Origin: Pseudomonas sp. SJZ074
Lineage (GTDB): Bacteria > Pseudomonadota > Gammaproteobacteria > Pseudomonadales > Pseudomonadaceae
Reading direction: 5' to 3'
Assembly: GCF_007828215.1 (NCBI RefSeq)
Contig: NZ_VIUE01000014.1
Coordinates: forward strand, 62,001-126,000
Length of the DNA stretch: 64,000 nt
Positions 49,732 to 59,246 of the stretch are shown here, one piece after another. Both the position numbers and the translations under genes were made by a program. Numbering within the stretch: position 1 is the first letter of the stretch; each line of letters begins with the position of its first letter. The notes under the pieces are model-generated. The model worked only from the letters and a program-made list of their open reading frames with translations, was not told where the DNA came from and searched no databases.

Positions 49732-51174
49732 TCAGGCCCGGCTGCGCAACCAGTGCAAGAAGCGTTTCTTGGCCACGGGCTTGGGGGCTTCGCGGATCAG
49801 GTTCTGGGCGAGGTGCATCCGTACGTCCAACAGGTTCTTCATGGCGTCGTTGATGTCCTGACGGGCGTCAAGACACGGCTTGAGGTAATCCTTCTCGATG
49901 CGATAAAGGGTGCAGAACGTCTTGGCCGAAAAGCTTGCCAGTGCGGCCAGGTCGGAAATGATACCGGCTTCGCCAATCACCTCCCCCGGCCCCATGCGCC
50001 CGCCTTCCAATACCTGGCCGTCGCGTACCATGGTCACGCTAACCACGCCGGACTCGATGATGAACAGATGATCGCTCACCTTGCCGGCCGGCAGGATCAC
50101 GTCCCCCGCACGGAAGGTCTGCAGGGTCATGTTCTGGCTGAAGGTGTCTTTTTCCTCCTGGCGCAAGGTCGAGAAAATGCTTGAGCTGTCCAACAATGCG
50201 CGGGGCCGCGACGAAGCGTTGGTCGAGGCGCTTTCGCTGTCGGACAGCAGACTGATTCCAGACGCCCGCAGGTGTCGGAACGCCAGGTCGAACAATTGAT
50301 TGCGGACTTCGCGCTTCTGGGCCCTCGAGACGACGAAGCCGCTGATTTCGTATTCCGCCCCGGCGCTGGTGGAGCTTTTCAGCGTGACGCAAGGGGCCGG
50401 GACGGCGAGCAAGGCGCGGCAACCGATCATCGCGCGCTCCAGCGCCTCGATCACTTTCTGCGGCCGGGCATGGGGACTGACCTGGACGCTGATGGACAAC
50501 CCGTGCACATCGCTGGGCCGGCTGAAGTTGATGACCTTGGCCTTGGCCGCCAGCGAGTTGGGAATCACCGCCATGCTGCCCTGGGCGGTCTGCAAACGCG
50601 TGGCACGCCAGTCGATGTCGGTGACCCGGCCCTCGGTGCCGTCGATGGAGATCCAGTCATCGAGCTGATAAGGCTTGGTGGTGTTGAGCACGATGCCGGA
50701 GAACACGTCGCTGAGGGTACTTTGCAACGCCAGGCCGACGATGATCGCCATCGCCCCGGACGTCGCCAGCACCCCCTTGACCGGCAGATCCAGGACATAA
50801 GCCAGTGCGGCAATCACGGCGATCAGGAAGATCACCGCACCGAGCAGGTCCTGCAACAGCCGCCCGGTATGGCCGACCCGTTGCATCATCGCCGCGCCGA
50901 TCAGCACCGTCAGGGTCCGTGCGGCGAACAGCCACCAGGCGATCTGCAGGCCGGTGGCCGCCAGGTGCCGCGGCACATCGTCGACCCACTGCGCAGGCTC
51001 CATGGGGTTGAGGCCTTCATTGAACAGCAGCATGCTGAACAACGAAAAAATCACCAGCCGCCCGCCGATTTTCCAATACGACCGCTGTGCACTGACCAGT
51101 CGCCACAACAGCATGTCGAGCACAAGCAGCACCAGGGCGCAGAGCAGCGGGTGATCGGTGATCAGAGACAGCAT
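49732..51174 (-). CDS. MscS-type mechanosensitive channel with cyclic-nucleotide-binding domain
   Basis: A 480-residue membrane protein. Four to five membrane segments lie in the first 160 residues (LLCALVLLVLDMLLWRL and so on). The pore-beta domain (ATSGAMAIIVGLALQSTLSD, then LDDWISIDGTEGRVTDIDWR) follows, and a cyclic-nucleotide-binding domain occupies about 325-455 (FSTLRQEEKDTF, LFIIESGVVSVTMVRDG, GEVIGEAGIISD). Such proteins open under tension and may be gated by cAMP. The GE...R signature of cAMP pockets is only partly present. The start at 51174 has GGAG upstream; other ATGs lie up to 51216. Confidence 0.82.
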   Translation of the reverse strand: MLSLITDHPLLCALVLLVLDMLLWRLVSAQRSYWKIGGRLVIFSLFSMLLFNEGLNPMEPAQWVDDVPRHLAATGLQIAWWLFAARTLTVLIGAAMMQRVGHTGRLLQDLLGAVIFLIAVIAALAYVLDLPVKGVLATSGAMAIIVGLALQSTLSDVFSGIVLNTTKPYQLDDWISIDGTEGRVTDIDWRATRLQTAQGSMAVIPNSLAAKAKVINFSRPSDVHGLSISVQVSPHARPQKVIEALERAMIGCRALLAVPAPCVTLKSSTSAGAEYEISGFVVSRAQKREVRNQLFDLAFRHLRASGISLLSDSESASTNASSRPRALLDSSSIFSTLRQEEKDTFSQNMTLQTFRAGDVILPAGKVSDHLFIIESGVVSVTMVRDGQVLEGGRMGPGEVIGEAGIISDLAALASFSAKTFCTLYRIEKDYLKPCLDARQDINDAMKNLLDVRMHLAQNLIREAPKPVAKKRFLHWLRSRA

Positions 51175-51250
51175 GGGGGACAGCTCCAGGAAGGCCATTG
51201 GCGAGAAGATTGGCACAGATGAACATGCCGTGGAATCACCACACCCCTTT

Positions 51251-51338
51251 TGGGAGCGAGCCTGCTCGCGATGTCGATTGATCCGTCAACGCAGCAGCGA
51301 CTGGTAGACCGCTATCGCGAGCAGGCTCGCTCCCACAG
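51251..51338. repeat. inverted pair of REP elements
   Basis: TGGGAGCGAGCCTGCTCGCGAT at left and its inverted copy at right, with a 40-base spacer. It lies between the channel gene start and the pirin gene stop. Confidence 0.85.
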
Positions 51339-51356
51339 GGACCGGTGTGGCCGACA

Positions 51357-52223
51357 TTAGTCATCCATCCGGCCAAAACGCCCGGAGTGGAAATCACTGA
51401 AGGCCTGGTGGATTTCCTGCTCGCTGTTCATCACGAACGGGCCATGACCGACGATGGGTTCGTCGATGGGCTCGCCGCTGAGCAACAGCACCACCGCATC
51501 GTTATTGGCGTGCAGGGTCAACTGATCGCCGGCCCGGTCGAACAGGGCCAGTTGCCCGGCTTCGATCCGCTCGCGGTCATTGGCCTGGACCGTGCCATGC
51601 AGCACCACCAGTGCCGTGTTGCGGCCTTCGTGCAGGTCGAGGGTCAGGCTCTTGCCGCCGTTCAAGCGGATATCCCAGACATCGATGGGCGTGAAGGTCT
51701 TCGCCGGCCCTTGTCGGCCCTCGAAGGTTCCGGCGATCAGGCGCAGCCTGCCGGCGTCGTCCTTCAGCGCAATGTTCGGAATGTCACCCTTGAGCAGCGT
51801 CTGGTAGCCGGCCGGGGCCATCTTGTCCTTGGCGGGCAAGTTGACCCACAGCTGGACCATTTCCATGAACCCACCCTGGCGGGCAAAGTCTGCGGAATGG
51901 AATTCTTCATGGATGATCCCGGAAGCGGCGGTCATCCATTGCACGTCGCCCGGGCCGATCTTGCCGCCGCTGCCGGTGGAATCCCGGTGTTCCAGCTCAC
52001 CCTGGTAAACGATGGTCACGGTTTCGAAACCCCGATGCGGATGCTGGCCGACACCGCGACGTTCAGTGGTGGGGGCGAATTCGCTTGGGGCCGCGTGGTC
52101 CAGCAGCAAGAACGGGCTGATGTGCTTGCCCAGGTTGTCGTAGGAAAACAGCGTGCGAACCGGGAAGCCATCGCCGACCCAATGGGGTCGCGGGCTGGTG
52201 TACAGACCAATGATCTTTTTCAT
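51357..52223 (-). CDS. pirin family protein
   Basis: A 288-residue bicupin. Metal ligands are H61 and H63 in QHPHRGFETV, H105 and E107 in GIIHEEFHS, as in pirins and YhhW-type quercetinases. It begins with KKIIGLYTSPRPHWVGDGFP and contains the WVNLPAKDKM motif. Pirins act as quercetin dioxygenases or redox-sensing regulators. It is divergent from a LysR gene with about 105 bases between, so that regulator probably controls it. Confidence 0.9.
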   Translation of the reverse strand: MKKIIGLYTSPRPHWVGDGFPVRTLFSYDNLGKHISPFLLLDHAAPSEFAPTTERRGVGQHPHRGFETVTIVYQGELEHRDSTGSGGKIGPGDVQWMTAASGIIHEEFHSADFARQGGFMEMVQLWVNLPAKDKMAPAGYQTLLKGDIPNIALKDDAGRLRLIAGTFEGRQGPAKTFTPIDVWDIRLNGGKSLTLDLHEGRNTALVVLHGTVQANDRERIEAGQLALFDRAGDQLTLHANNDAVVLLLSGEPIDEPIVGHGPFVMNSEQEIHQAFSDFHSGRFGRMDD

Positions 52224-52330
52224 GCTGCGTCTCCCAATCAGATGTTGCGATTCGATAGGTACAGCTTAAAACTGAGACCTTTGAGGCACTAGACTGCAAA
52301 AATCGGCTTTAGCGTTCTATATGGAGAACG

Positions 52331-53239
52331 ATCATCGAAGACCTGAACACGCTCTACTATTTCACCCAAGTGGTCGAACACGGCGGTTTCGCCGCCGCCG
52401 GCCGGGCGCTGGATATGCCCAAGTCCAAGCTCAGCCGACGCATCGCACAGCTGGAGGAGCGGCTGGGCGTGCGCTTGATCCACCGCACCAGCCGGCATTG
52501 TTCGTTGACGGAGATCGGACAGGCCTATTATCAGCGCTGCCTGGCGATGCGGGTCGAAGCCGAGAGCGCGGCCGAAGTGATCGAGCGCAACCGTTCCGAA
52601 CCCCAGGGGCTGGTGCGCATCAGTTGCCCGACGGCGTTGCTCAACAGTTGGGTCGGGTCGATGCTGACCCGTTACATGATCCGTTACCCACGGGTGGAAT
52701 TGTTCATCGAGAGCACCAACCGCCGGGTCGACCTGATTCACGAGGGGTTCGATATCGCGTTGCGGGTGCGCTTCCCGCCGCTGGAAGACACCGACATGGT
52801 GATGAAAGTGCTGGGCAAGAGCACCCAATGCCTGGTGGGCAGCCCGATGTATCGTGAATACTTGTCCTCCCCCGCTTCCCCGGCCGACCTCAACGGTTTG
52901 CCCAGCCTGCACTGGGGGGCGGCGCAACGGGAGTATCAGTGGGAGTTGTCGGGGCCGGACGGCGCCAGCGCGCTGATCCGCCATGCGCCACGCATGGTCA
53001 CCGACGATTTGCTTGCCCTGCGCCAAGCGGCATTGGCAGGCATCGGCATTGCCCACCTGCCCCACGTGCTGGTTCGCGATGACCTGTCGGCCGGGCGACT
53101 GGTGGAATTGATACCAGGCTGGGCACCGACTTGCGGGATTGTCCACGCGATTTTCGCGTCACGCCGCGGGTTGTTGCCGTCGGTGCGGACGCTGATCGAT
53201 TTTCTGGCCGAGGAATTCAGCCGGAGTGATATGGCATAG
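52331..53239 (+). CDS. LysR family regulator, non-standard start codon likely
   Basis: A regulator of about 300 residues. The winged helix at the N-terminus includes LNTLYYFTQVVEHGGFAAAG, then KSKLSRRIAQLEERLGVRLI; the co-inducer domain follows. The first normal start in frame is GTG 52370, which would cut off the first helix. The missing residues (IIEDLNTLYYFTQ) are encoded upstream, where only ATC codons (52331, 52334) sit at good distance from GGAG (52323-52326). An ATC start or a point mutation of a former ATG is therefore likely. It is divergent from pirin. Confidence 0.82.
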   Translation: MIEDLNTLYYFTQVVEHGGFAAAGRALDMPKSKLSRRIAQLEERLGVRLIHRTSRHCSLTEIGQAYYQRCLAMRVEAESAAEVIERNRSEPQGLVRISCPTALLNSWVGSMLTRYMIRYPRVELFIESTNRRVDLIHEGFDIALRVRFPPLEDTDMVMKVLGKSTQCLVGSPMYREYLSSPASPADLNGLPSLHWGAAQREYQWELSGPDGASALIRHAPRMVTDDLLALRQAALAGIGIAHLPHVLVRDDLSAGRLVELIPGWAPTCGIVHAIFASRRGLLPSVRTLIDFLAEEFSRSDMA

Positions 53240-53250
53240 CGCAGTTGCAT

Positions 53251-53338
53251 GTGAGAGCGAGCCTGCTCGCGATGAACGATAACGCGGTCTGCGAATAGAC
53301 CGAGTTGCCCGCATCGCGAGCAGGCTCGCTCCCACAGG
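53251..53338. repeat. inverted pair of REP elements
   Basis: GAGAGCGAGCCTGCTCGCGATG and its inverted copy, with a small internal hairpin GGTCT-GCGAAT-AGACC between them. It lies between the convergent LysR and response regulator genes. Confidence 0.85.
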
Positions 53339-53351
53339 GAGAAACCAAGGC

Positions 53352-53966
53352 TCAGAGGTGGTTGCGCTTGGCGAAATCCGACAAGCCCACCAGCGTCTTC
53401 AGGCCAAGCTTTTCCAGTAGCCGGGTCTTGTAGGTACTGACGGTTTTCGGACTCAGGTAGAGGGATTCGGCGACATCCTTGCCACGCATGCCCATGGACA
53501 GCATGCGCAGGATGGATAATTCGCGGGTGGAAAGGCTTTCCAGGGCCTGCTGTTCGGTGCGCTGCTGGAAGTCCAGCCTGACGGGCATCTGGGGAAAATA
53601 GGAGTAACCGGACTTCAAGGCATGAATGGCCTTGGTCAGTTCCTTCAGATCGCTTTTCTTGGTCACAAAGCCCCTGGCGCCAGCGGAGATGCAGCGGTTA
53701 CAGAAGTGTTGCGCATCCTGGGAGGTAAATACCAGCACGCCGCACTCGGGGTACTGGGCCATGATCCAGACCAGCAAGTCCAGGCCATCGAAACCGTTCA
53801 TCACCAGGTCCAGGATCACCAGTTCAGGCGTGCGCTCCTTGATCAGGGTCCTGGCATCGAGCACACCATCGGCGTCCCTGATCTGGGTAAACCCCTCGTT
53901 CTGGCAAATCAGCCGCAATGCCCCCCGTATGACGGGGTGGTCATCCACGATCAATACGTCTTTCAA
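53352..53966 (-). CDS. LuxR/FixJ-type response regulator (EvgA/BvgA-like)
   Basis: A 204-residue regulator. The receiver domain (1-120) has the acidic pair DD at 8-9, phosphoacceptor D53 in LVILDLVMNGFDG, and the Lys in FVTKKSD. The C-terminal helix-turn-helix (about 140-200) has LSTRELSILRMLSMGMRGKD and LYLSPKTVSTYKTRLLEKLG. It is the probable output of the hybrid kinase at 54663, with the lone receiver gene between them. All three lie on the minus strand in the order kinase, receiver, regulator. Confidence 0.9.
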   Translation of the reverse strand: MKDVLIVDDHPVIRGALRLICQNEGFTQIRDADGVLDARTLIKERTPELVILDLVMNGFDGLDLLVWIMAQYPECGVLVFTSQDAQHFCNRCISAGARGFVTKKSDLKELTKAIHALKSGYSYFPQMPVRLDFQQRTEQQALESLSTRELSILRMLSMGMRGKDVAESLYLSPKTVSTYKTRLLEKLGLKTLVGLSDFAKRNHL

Positions 53967-54079
53967 GGCAACTCCCCAAATGAAAACGAACTACGCCGAT
54001 GCCACGTTGCAGCGGACTCTTGCACAAGCGACAGGCCCGGCCACCTGTCAGGTCTGACAGTGCCGACCAATGGTCAGGA

Positions 54080-54514
54080 TCAGCCGCCGTGGCTGTGCCT
54101 GAGGGGACGGCTCCAGGCATGGGCCGCTTCGCAGTCCGCTGGATCGACTCGTGCCATCAGGCGCGCCAGCGCTACGAGATCCGGCAACTGCGCAGGATGC
54201 AACTGCACGCTTGCCCGACGCGCGACAGGAACCGACAGGAGCCCAGCCTGCTGCGCGTTGTAGATCATCCCATGGCGCACCTGCGGGTTATCGATGAAGA
54301 AACCCGGCAGGTCCAACAGCCCTTCCGCCAGGCAGGCGTCGACGACCAGCAGGTCGAACGGCTCGATACCGAACGCCATCAATGTCATCAGCTCCTGCGC
54401 ACTGCTCACGGGCGCAATCCGGAAATAGCCCTGTTGATTGAACAGGTACTCAAGCTTCATTCGATGAGAAGGGTCTGTATCGGCAATCATGATACGTAGT
54501 GCTTTATTCGGCAT
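54080..54514 (-). CDS. stand-alone receiver-domain protein
   Basis: A 144-residue receiver-like protein. The acidic pocket is D12 and D14 in IADTDPSH, the acceptor is D59 in FDLLVVDACLAEG, and SVPVAR stands where the K loop usually follows, with no obvious lysine. A phosphate-sink or adaptor role in the relay between the hybrid kinase and the LuxR-type regulator is inferred from its position between them. Start at 54514 follows GGGA; 54523 is another ATG. Confidence 0.72.
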   Translation of the reverse strand: MPNKALRIMIADTDPSHRMKLEYLFNQQGYFRIAPVSSAQELMTLMAFGIEPFDLLVVDACLAEGLLDLPGFFIDNPQVRHGMIYNAQQAGLLSVPVARRASVQLHPAQLPDLVALARLMARVDPADCEAAHAWSRPLRHSHGG

Positions 54515-54662
54515 GACAGGCATCCCAATGACAACGCGACGGATATGAACCGGCTCGTAAACGTTAAGGGGCCTCAGGCTAGAGGAAGCTTTTGAGGGGC
54601 GCTGTAGGACGAGTCCTAAAAACAGTCGGAAAAAGCCCTCCTCGACACTCGGTTGTAGGAAG

Positions 54663-57600
54663 TCATTCGCGTGTGCGGCCAGGAGAAGCAAGCGCCCTCG
54701 TCACATGGTTCTCCAATCGTTCGGTGAGCAAGTCCATGACCTGGCGCAGGTCACCCACCGCGTTGGCAAGCAACACGCTGTCGGCGCTCCGACAGGCGTC
54801 CTCCACTGCCTCACAAGCCGCAACCAGGCCTTGCGCCTGGATGATCCGCGCCCCACCCTTGATCCGGTGCGCCAGGTCCGCGAGTCCGGACACATCGTGT
54901 CGGCTGAACAAGTCGATAAGTCGCACCTTGTCGCTGGCATTGGTGTCGACCAATTCCTCCAGCAGCTTTTTGATCGAGACGATGTCGCCTCCCGTCAGTT
55001 GTTCGAGGCTGGTCAGATCGAAATTGTCGGTCGACGCAACGACGCCCGCCTCGTCAGGCGGCGTACTGAGCGAACCCAGGCGCGCCTGCAGTTCCTTGAG
55101 GCCGATGGGCTTGAACAGGCAGTCGTCCATCCCGGCATCGATGCAGCGATCCTTTTCCTCACGCTGGGCATTGGCCGTGAACCCGAGGATCACCCCCCGC
55201 GGCAACCCTTGGGCCTGCTCTTCGTGGCGAATGGTGCGCGCCAGTTCATAGCCGCTCATCAATGGCATGTTGCAGTCGGTGATGACCGCATCGAAATGTC
55301 TGGCGCGCCAGGCCTGCAAACCCTGGATACCGTCCCCGGCCTCCTGGACCCGGTGCCCCAGGTAGTTCAGTTGCCGCGACAGCAGCAGGCGATTGGCCGG
55401 GTGGTCATCGATCACCAGGATGTCCAGGGCCTGGGCCGACACCGACGCCTCGACCTCGGCCGACGGTGCTTGCACCTGGGCGTCGAGCAAGGGCAGGCGC
55501 AACAGGACCTCGATCTGCGTACCCACCCCTGGCGTACTGCTCAACGCCAGGGTGCCGCCCATCATTTCGCACAAGGTGCGGCTGATCATCAGCCCCAGCC
55601 CGGAACCGCTGCGGGCGGACTGGCGATTATTGCCGGCCTGGGTAAAAGGGCTGAACAGACGTCGCTGGTCCTGCTGGGGAATCCCGCTGCCGGTGTCTTC
55701 CACCCGCAGGCAAATGCCCAGACGTTTGTCGTCATGATTCGCAGCAGCTTGCACACTCAGGCGTACCTGGCCTTGATCGGTGAACTTGATCGCGTTGCTC
55801 AGCAGGTTCGACACGATCTGCTTGAAGCGCAAGGGATCGATCAAGACATCCTTGTCGATCGCCGGGTCCAGGTCCAGTTGCAGGCGCAGATTTTTCTGCC
55901 GGGCCAGGCCCTCGAACATCCGCGCCACCGCCTCGACCAGTTGCGCCAGGTTGGCCCGCTCCGGCGCCAGGGACAATCGCCCCGACTCGATACGAGCGAT
56001 GTCCAGGATGTCACCGATCAAGCCCAGCAACCCTTGGGCCGCATCGGAAGCGACTTCGATGGCAACCCGGTCCACGACACCCTGGTCGGCTTTTTTCAGG
56101 GCCAGCTCCAGCATGCCGATCAACGCATTCATCGGCGTGCGGATCTCATGACTCATGGTCGCCACGAAGGTGGTCTTGGCCCGATTGGCGTCGTCGGCAC
56201 TTTCCTTGGCGACACGCAGTTGCTCCAGTAGCCGACGCAAATAAACGACCCAGCCCAGTGTCAGCACCAGCAACAGCGCGGCGACAGCAAACCCCTGGAG
56301 GATGGTGGTGCGATTACGCAGCCAGTAGCTGTCGTCGATCACCACTTCGCTGCGCCAGCGATTGGTCAGCTCGTCCATTTCTTCGGGGGAGATACTTAAC
56401 AATGCCTTGTCCAGGATCGAATGCAGCTCCAGCGCATCCCGCCGGGTCGCCAGGGCAACATGCGCCGGCAGGCTGCCCACGGTGCTGGTGATCTGCAGCC
56501 TGTCACGGTATTGCCGCGAAATCAGGTAACGGGCGCTGATCAGCGAATTGACCGTGCCGTCCACCGTGCCGGCGGCCGCCATGGCCATGGCATCGGCGGT
56601 GTTTTGCGCCGGAACCAACTGCACACGGGGGAACTGCTCCAGCAGGTATTCACGCAATACATTGCCCCTCGTCAGTGCCAGTCGCTTGTCGTCCATCCGG
56701 TCCACGGTCAGCGGGACTTCGGCCTTGCGCGATGTCACCAGCACGAATGGCGTGCTCAAGTAAGGTCGGGTAAAGCGCAAGGCGTCCTCGAATTCAGGGG
56801 TCACCGGCGCTGCCGCCAGGACATCGGCCTGGCCGCTACTGACCAGCTCGATCAGGCCATCAAGCGAACTGCCACGTTGGAGATTGAACTTCAGGCCGGT
56901 ACGCAAGCTGATCCTGGCCAGCACATCGGCGCTGATACCGCGAATCTGGCCCTGGTCATCGACAAACGTCAGCGGCGGGAAATGTTCGTTGACGGCCACC
57001 GTGATCCGCGGATGCGCATCCAGCCAACGCTGTTCATTGACACTGAAATGCAGCGCCTGCTGCCCAGGCATGCTGGCGCCCCCGGCACTCCAGCGGCGCA
57101 GGATGCTCATGCGCTCACGGGTGGGGATCGCTTGCAAGGCGGCATCGACAATGCGCAACAAGCGCGGATTGTCGCGTTTGATCGCAAAGGCGAACGGTTG
57201 CACCTCCATGCGGGAAAAATCCGCCAGCTGGATATTGTTCAGGTAGTTCTTGCTGATCAGGTAGTTGGCGCTGATCGAATCCCCGAGGTAGACATCGGCC
57301 TGACCGAACGCCACTGCGCCAATTGCACTCAGGGTGGAGGGATACAGCTGCAAGGTGGCATCAGGATAGAACGCCTCGACCTTGGCCGGCGGCAAATAGT
57401 GGTACAGCATCGCCAACCGTTTGCCCGCCAGGTCCGCAGGCAAATCCTGGCTGTCATCAATGCGCGCCACGAGGGTGGGCAGGTCATCGGCGTACGCCTG
57501 AGACATGATCAGGTCCGGGTCATCGGCCTCGAAGCCGTTTGCAGTACCGAGCAAGTCAATCTCACCACTGTGCAGCGCCTGGAGCGATTCGGAACGGGAT

Positions 57601-57914
57601 GGGTAGCGCCGCACTTGCACCTCGACCTGCAACAATTGCCCGAGCAACTGGACATAATCGGCGGTCAGGCCTTCATAATCGTTGCCATTGCCGGTGATGC
57701 CAAACGGTGAGTAATCCGGTGCCGAGGCCCCTACCAGCAACCTGCCTTTGTGCCGTAACCAGACCCGGTCGGCCTCATCCAGGGACACCGAATAGTCATC
57801 CACATGGGATCGCCCGAGTACGTGCAGCGATTCGGGGACTGCGCCAACCTGCAGCGCCACACTCAATGAGCCCAGCAACAACGCCGTCAGGCCCGTGCGT
57901 AGAAGCAGCATCAT
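54663..57914 (-). CDS. hybrid sensor histidine kinase with two periplasmic binding domains (EvgS/BvgS-like)
   Basis: A protein of about 1083 residues. A signal sequence (MMLLLRTGLTALLLGSLSVA) precedes two Venus-flytrap SBP_bac_3 domains (about 55-275 and 300-520). A membrane segment (about 540-556, FAVAALLLVLTLGWVVYLR), a HisKA domain with H589 in MSHEIRTPM, and an HATPase domain with DTGSGIP follow. A receiver with D880 in AVITDCNMPLMSG and an HPt domain with H1016 in DLAHRIKGG complete it. This is the four-step phosphorelay of BvgS and EvgS. Signals are unknown. It starts 95 bases after the EF-hand-like gene on the same strand. Confidence 0.92.
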   Translation of the reverse strand: MMLLLRTGLTALLLGSLSVALQVGAVPESLHVLGRSHVDDYSVSLDEADRVWLRHKGRLLVGASAPDYSPFGITGNGNDYEGLTADYVQLLGQLLQVEVQVRRYPSRSESLQALHSGEIDLLGTANGFEADDPDLIMSQAYADDLPTLVARIDDSQDLPADLAGKRLAMLYHYLPPAKVEAFYPDATLQLYPSTLSAIGAVAFGQADVYLGDSISANYLISKNYLNNIQLADFSRMEVQPFAFAIKRDNPRLLRIVDAALQAIPTRERMSILRRWSAGGASMPGQQALHFSVNEQRWLDAHPRITVAVNEHFPPLTFVDDQGQIRGISADVLARISLRTGLKFNLQRGSSLDGLIELVSSGQADVLAAAPVTPEFEDALRFTRPYLSTPFVLVTSRKAEVPLTVDRMDDKRLALTRGNVLREYLLEQFPRVQLVPAQNTADAMAMAAAGTVDGTVNSLISARYLISRQYRDRLQITSTVGSLPAHVALATRRDALELHSILDKALLSISPEEMDELTNRWRSEVVIDDSYWLRNRTTILQGFAVAALLLVLTLGWVVYLRRLLEQLRVAKESADDANRAKTTFVATMSHEIRTPMNALIGMLELALKKADQGVVDRVAIEVASDAAQGLLGLIGDILDIARIESGRLSLAPERANLAQLVEAVARMFEGLARQKNLRLQLDLDPAIDKDVLIDPLRFKQIVSNLLSNAIKFTDQGQVRLSVQAAANHDDKRLGICLRVEDTGSGIPQQDQRRLFSPFTQAGNNRQSARSGSGLGLMISRTLCEMMGGTLALSSTPGVGTQIEVLLRLPLLDAQVQAPSAEVEASVSAQALDILVIDDHPANRLLLSRQLNYLGHRVQEAGDGIQGLQAWRARHFDAVITDCNMPLMSGYELARTIRHEEQAQGLPRGVILGFTANAQREEKDRCIDAGMDDCLFKPIGLKELQARLGSLSTPPDEAGVVASTDNFDLTSLEQLTGGDIVSIKKLLEELVDTNASDKVRLIDLFSRHDVSGLADLAHRIKGGARIIQAQGLVAACEAVEDACRSADSVLLANAVGDLRQVMDLLTERLENHVTRALASPGRTRE

Positions 57915-58008
57915 CTGAATCAGGTTTTTCGCCTGGCGGAATCGGCCCGAACTATCATTGTTTTCATGTCGGGCCAGGGTATGGTTCAGGCAGCGCTCGG
58001 CTTCCAGG

Positions 58009-58311
58009 TCAGTCCGGCGCCGGAATCCTGCTCGCGGCGATGGCGAGGTCAATCAATGCCTGCCGGTCATCGGCGTCCACATCCTTGTCACCATCGATAT
58101 CACCATGCACCGATACCTTGTCGAACGGCCCTTGCGGCTCCGTCCTGGTGACACGCACGCTGTAGGAGGAGATGATCGAGTCACGGAATTCGTTGTCCGG
58201 GTCGTCATCGACGAAGCCAACCATGCGGGTCACGAAATCGATCTCCACCGCGCGGTAGGTCTGGCCGGTTTTCTCGGTCAATGTAATCAAGATGCCCTTG
58301 CTGGTTTCCAT
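58009..58311 (-). CDS. small protein with EF-hand/dockerin-like calcium loop
   Basis: A 100-residue protein. The C-terminal 30 residues hold DIDGDKDVDADDRQALIDLA, a calcium loop with D at positions 1, 3, 5 and 9-12 followed by a helix, as in dockerin or EF-hand repeats. The N-terminal part is beta-rich (GILITLTEKTGQTYRAVEID). There is no signal peptide. AAGGAG eight bases before the ATG sets the start. It lies just upstream of the hybrid kinase, same strand. Function unknown. Confidence 0.65.
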   Translation of the reverse strand: METSKGILITLTEKTGQTYRAVEIDFVTRMVGFVDDDPDNEFRDSIISSYSVRVTRTEPQGPFDKVSVHGDIDGDKDVDADDRQALIDLAIAASRIPAPD

Positions 58312-58463
58312 TCAATGACTCCTTTACGGATGGCCTGATGTCATTGAGTAATGTATTGCGGGTCAACCGGCCTGTCTGCTGTAAGAACTAACAGGTGCGC
58401 GCCTCATTCCCTGGCACCTTTATACTGCGGCGACCCGATTCGATTTCGACGAAGGAGAACCCC

Positions 58464-59246
58464 ATGAGCTGGTCCGCCAGGCAATACGTCACGTTTGAAC
58501 AGGAACGCACCCGGCCGGCCCGGGACCTGCTGGCCGCCATTCCCCCTGTGGAAGCGCGCTCGGTGATCGATCTGGGTTGCGGCCCCGGCAACTCTACGGA
58601 ACTGTTGGTGGAGCATTTCAGTGGGGCAACGGTGCGTGGCCTGGACAGTTCCGGCGACATGATAGACGCCGCTCGCCAGCGCCTGCCCGCCGTGGCATTC
58701 GACATCGCCGATATCGGCCGATGGGACGAGCCCGGACCGTTCGATGTGATCTTCGCCAACGCCGTGCTGCAATGGCTGCCCGACCATGCCACCCTGCTGC
58801 CATCGCTGGTGAACAAACTCGCGCCGGGCGGCACCCTGGCGATCCAGATGCCCGACACGCTCCACCAGCCCTCCCACCGCCTGATGCGAGACATCGCCGC
58901 CAACGGCTCCTGGGCCCAGCAATTGGCCAGGGCGGCCGATACCCGCACGGAAGTGGCGAACGCCAGCACCTATTATTCGATCCTGAAGCCGCATTGCAGT
59001 CGCGTCGATGTGTGGCGTACCACCTACCACCACCCTTTGGCCGGCGGTGCCGCGGGTGTGGTGGAATGGTTCAAGGGCAGTGGTTTGCGGCCGTTTCTCG
59101 ATCCATTGGACGAGGGGCAGCGTGCGCAGTACCTGGAGCAGTACCTCCACGCCGTCGAACAGGCCTACCCGGCCTTGGACGATGGCACGGTGCTGCTGCC
59201 GTTTCCACGGGTGTTCATGGTTGCGACGCGCGAGGAAGCCGCGTAG
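58464..59246 (+). CDS. tam: trans-aconitate 2-methyltransferase
   Basis: A 260-residue SAM-dependent methyltransferase. It opens MSWSARQYVTFEQERTRPA, the Tam signature, followed by the SAM-binding motif VIDLGCGPGNSTE (about 35-47), the acidic LDSSGDMID and FDVIFANAVLQWLPDH. Late family markers are EWFKGSGLRPFLDPLD and LPFPRVFMVA. It methylates trans-aconitate, which inhibits aconitase. GAAGGAG six bases upstream sets the start. Confidence 0.92.
   Translation: MSWSARQYVTFEQERTRPARDLLAAIPPVEARSVIDLGCGPGNSTELLVEHFSGATVRGLDSSGDMIDAARQRLPAVAFDIADIGRWDEPGPFDVIFANAVLQWLPDHATLLPSLVNKLAPGGTLAIQMPDTLHQPSHRLMRDIAANGSWAQQLARAADTRTEVANASTYYSILKPHCSRVDVWRTTYHHPLAGGAAGVVEWFKGSGLRPFLDPLDEGQRAQYLEQYLHAVEQAYPALDDGTVLLPFPRVFMVATREEAA

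Noticed and set aside
40517..53338. CRISPR array suggested by repeated GC-rich palindromes
   Set aside because: The repeats are inverted pairs far apart without regular spacers; they are REP elements.
54705..57710. Two plus-strand frames of 508 and 429 codons opposite the hybrid kinase
   Set aside because: Gln/His/Arg-rich antisense shadows of a clearly identified kinase.
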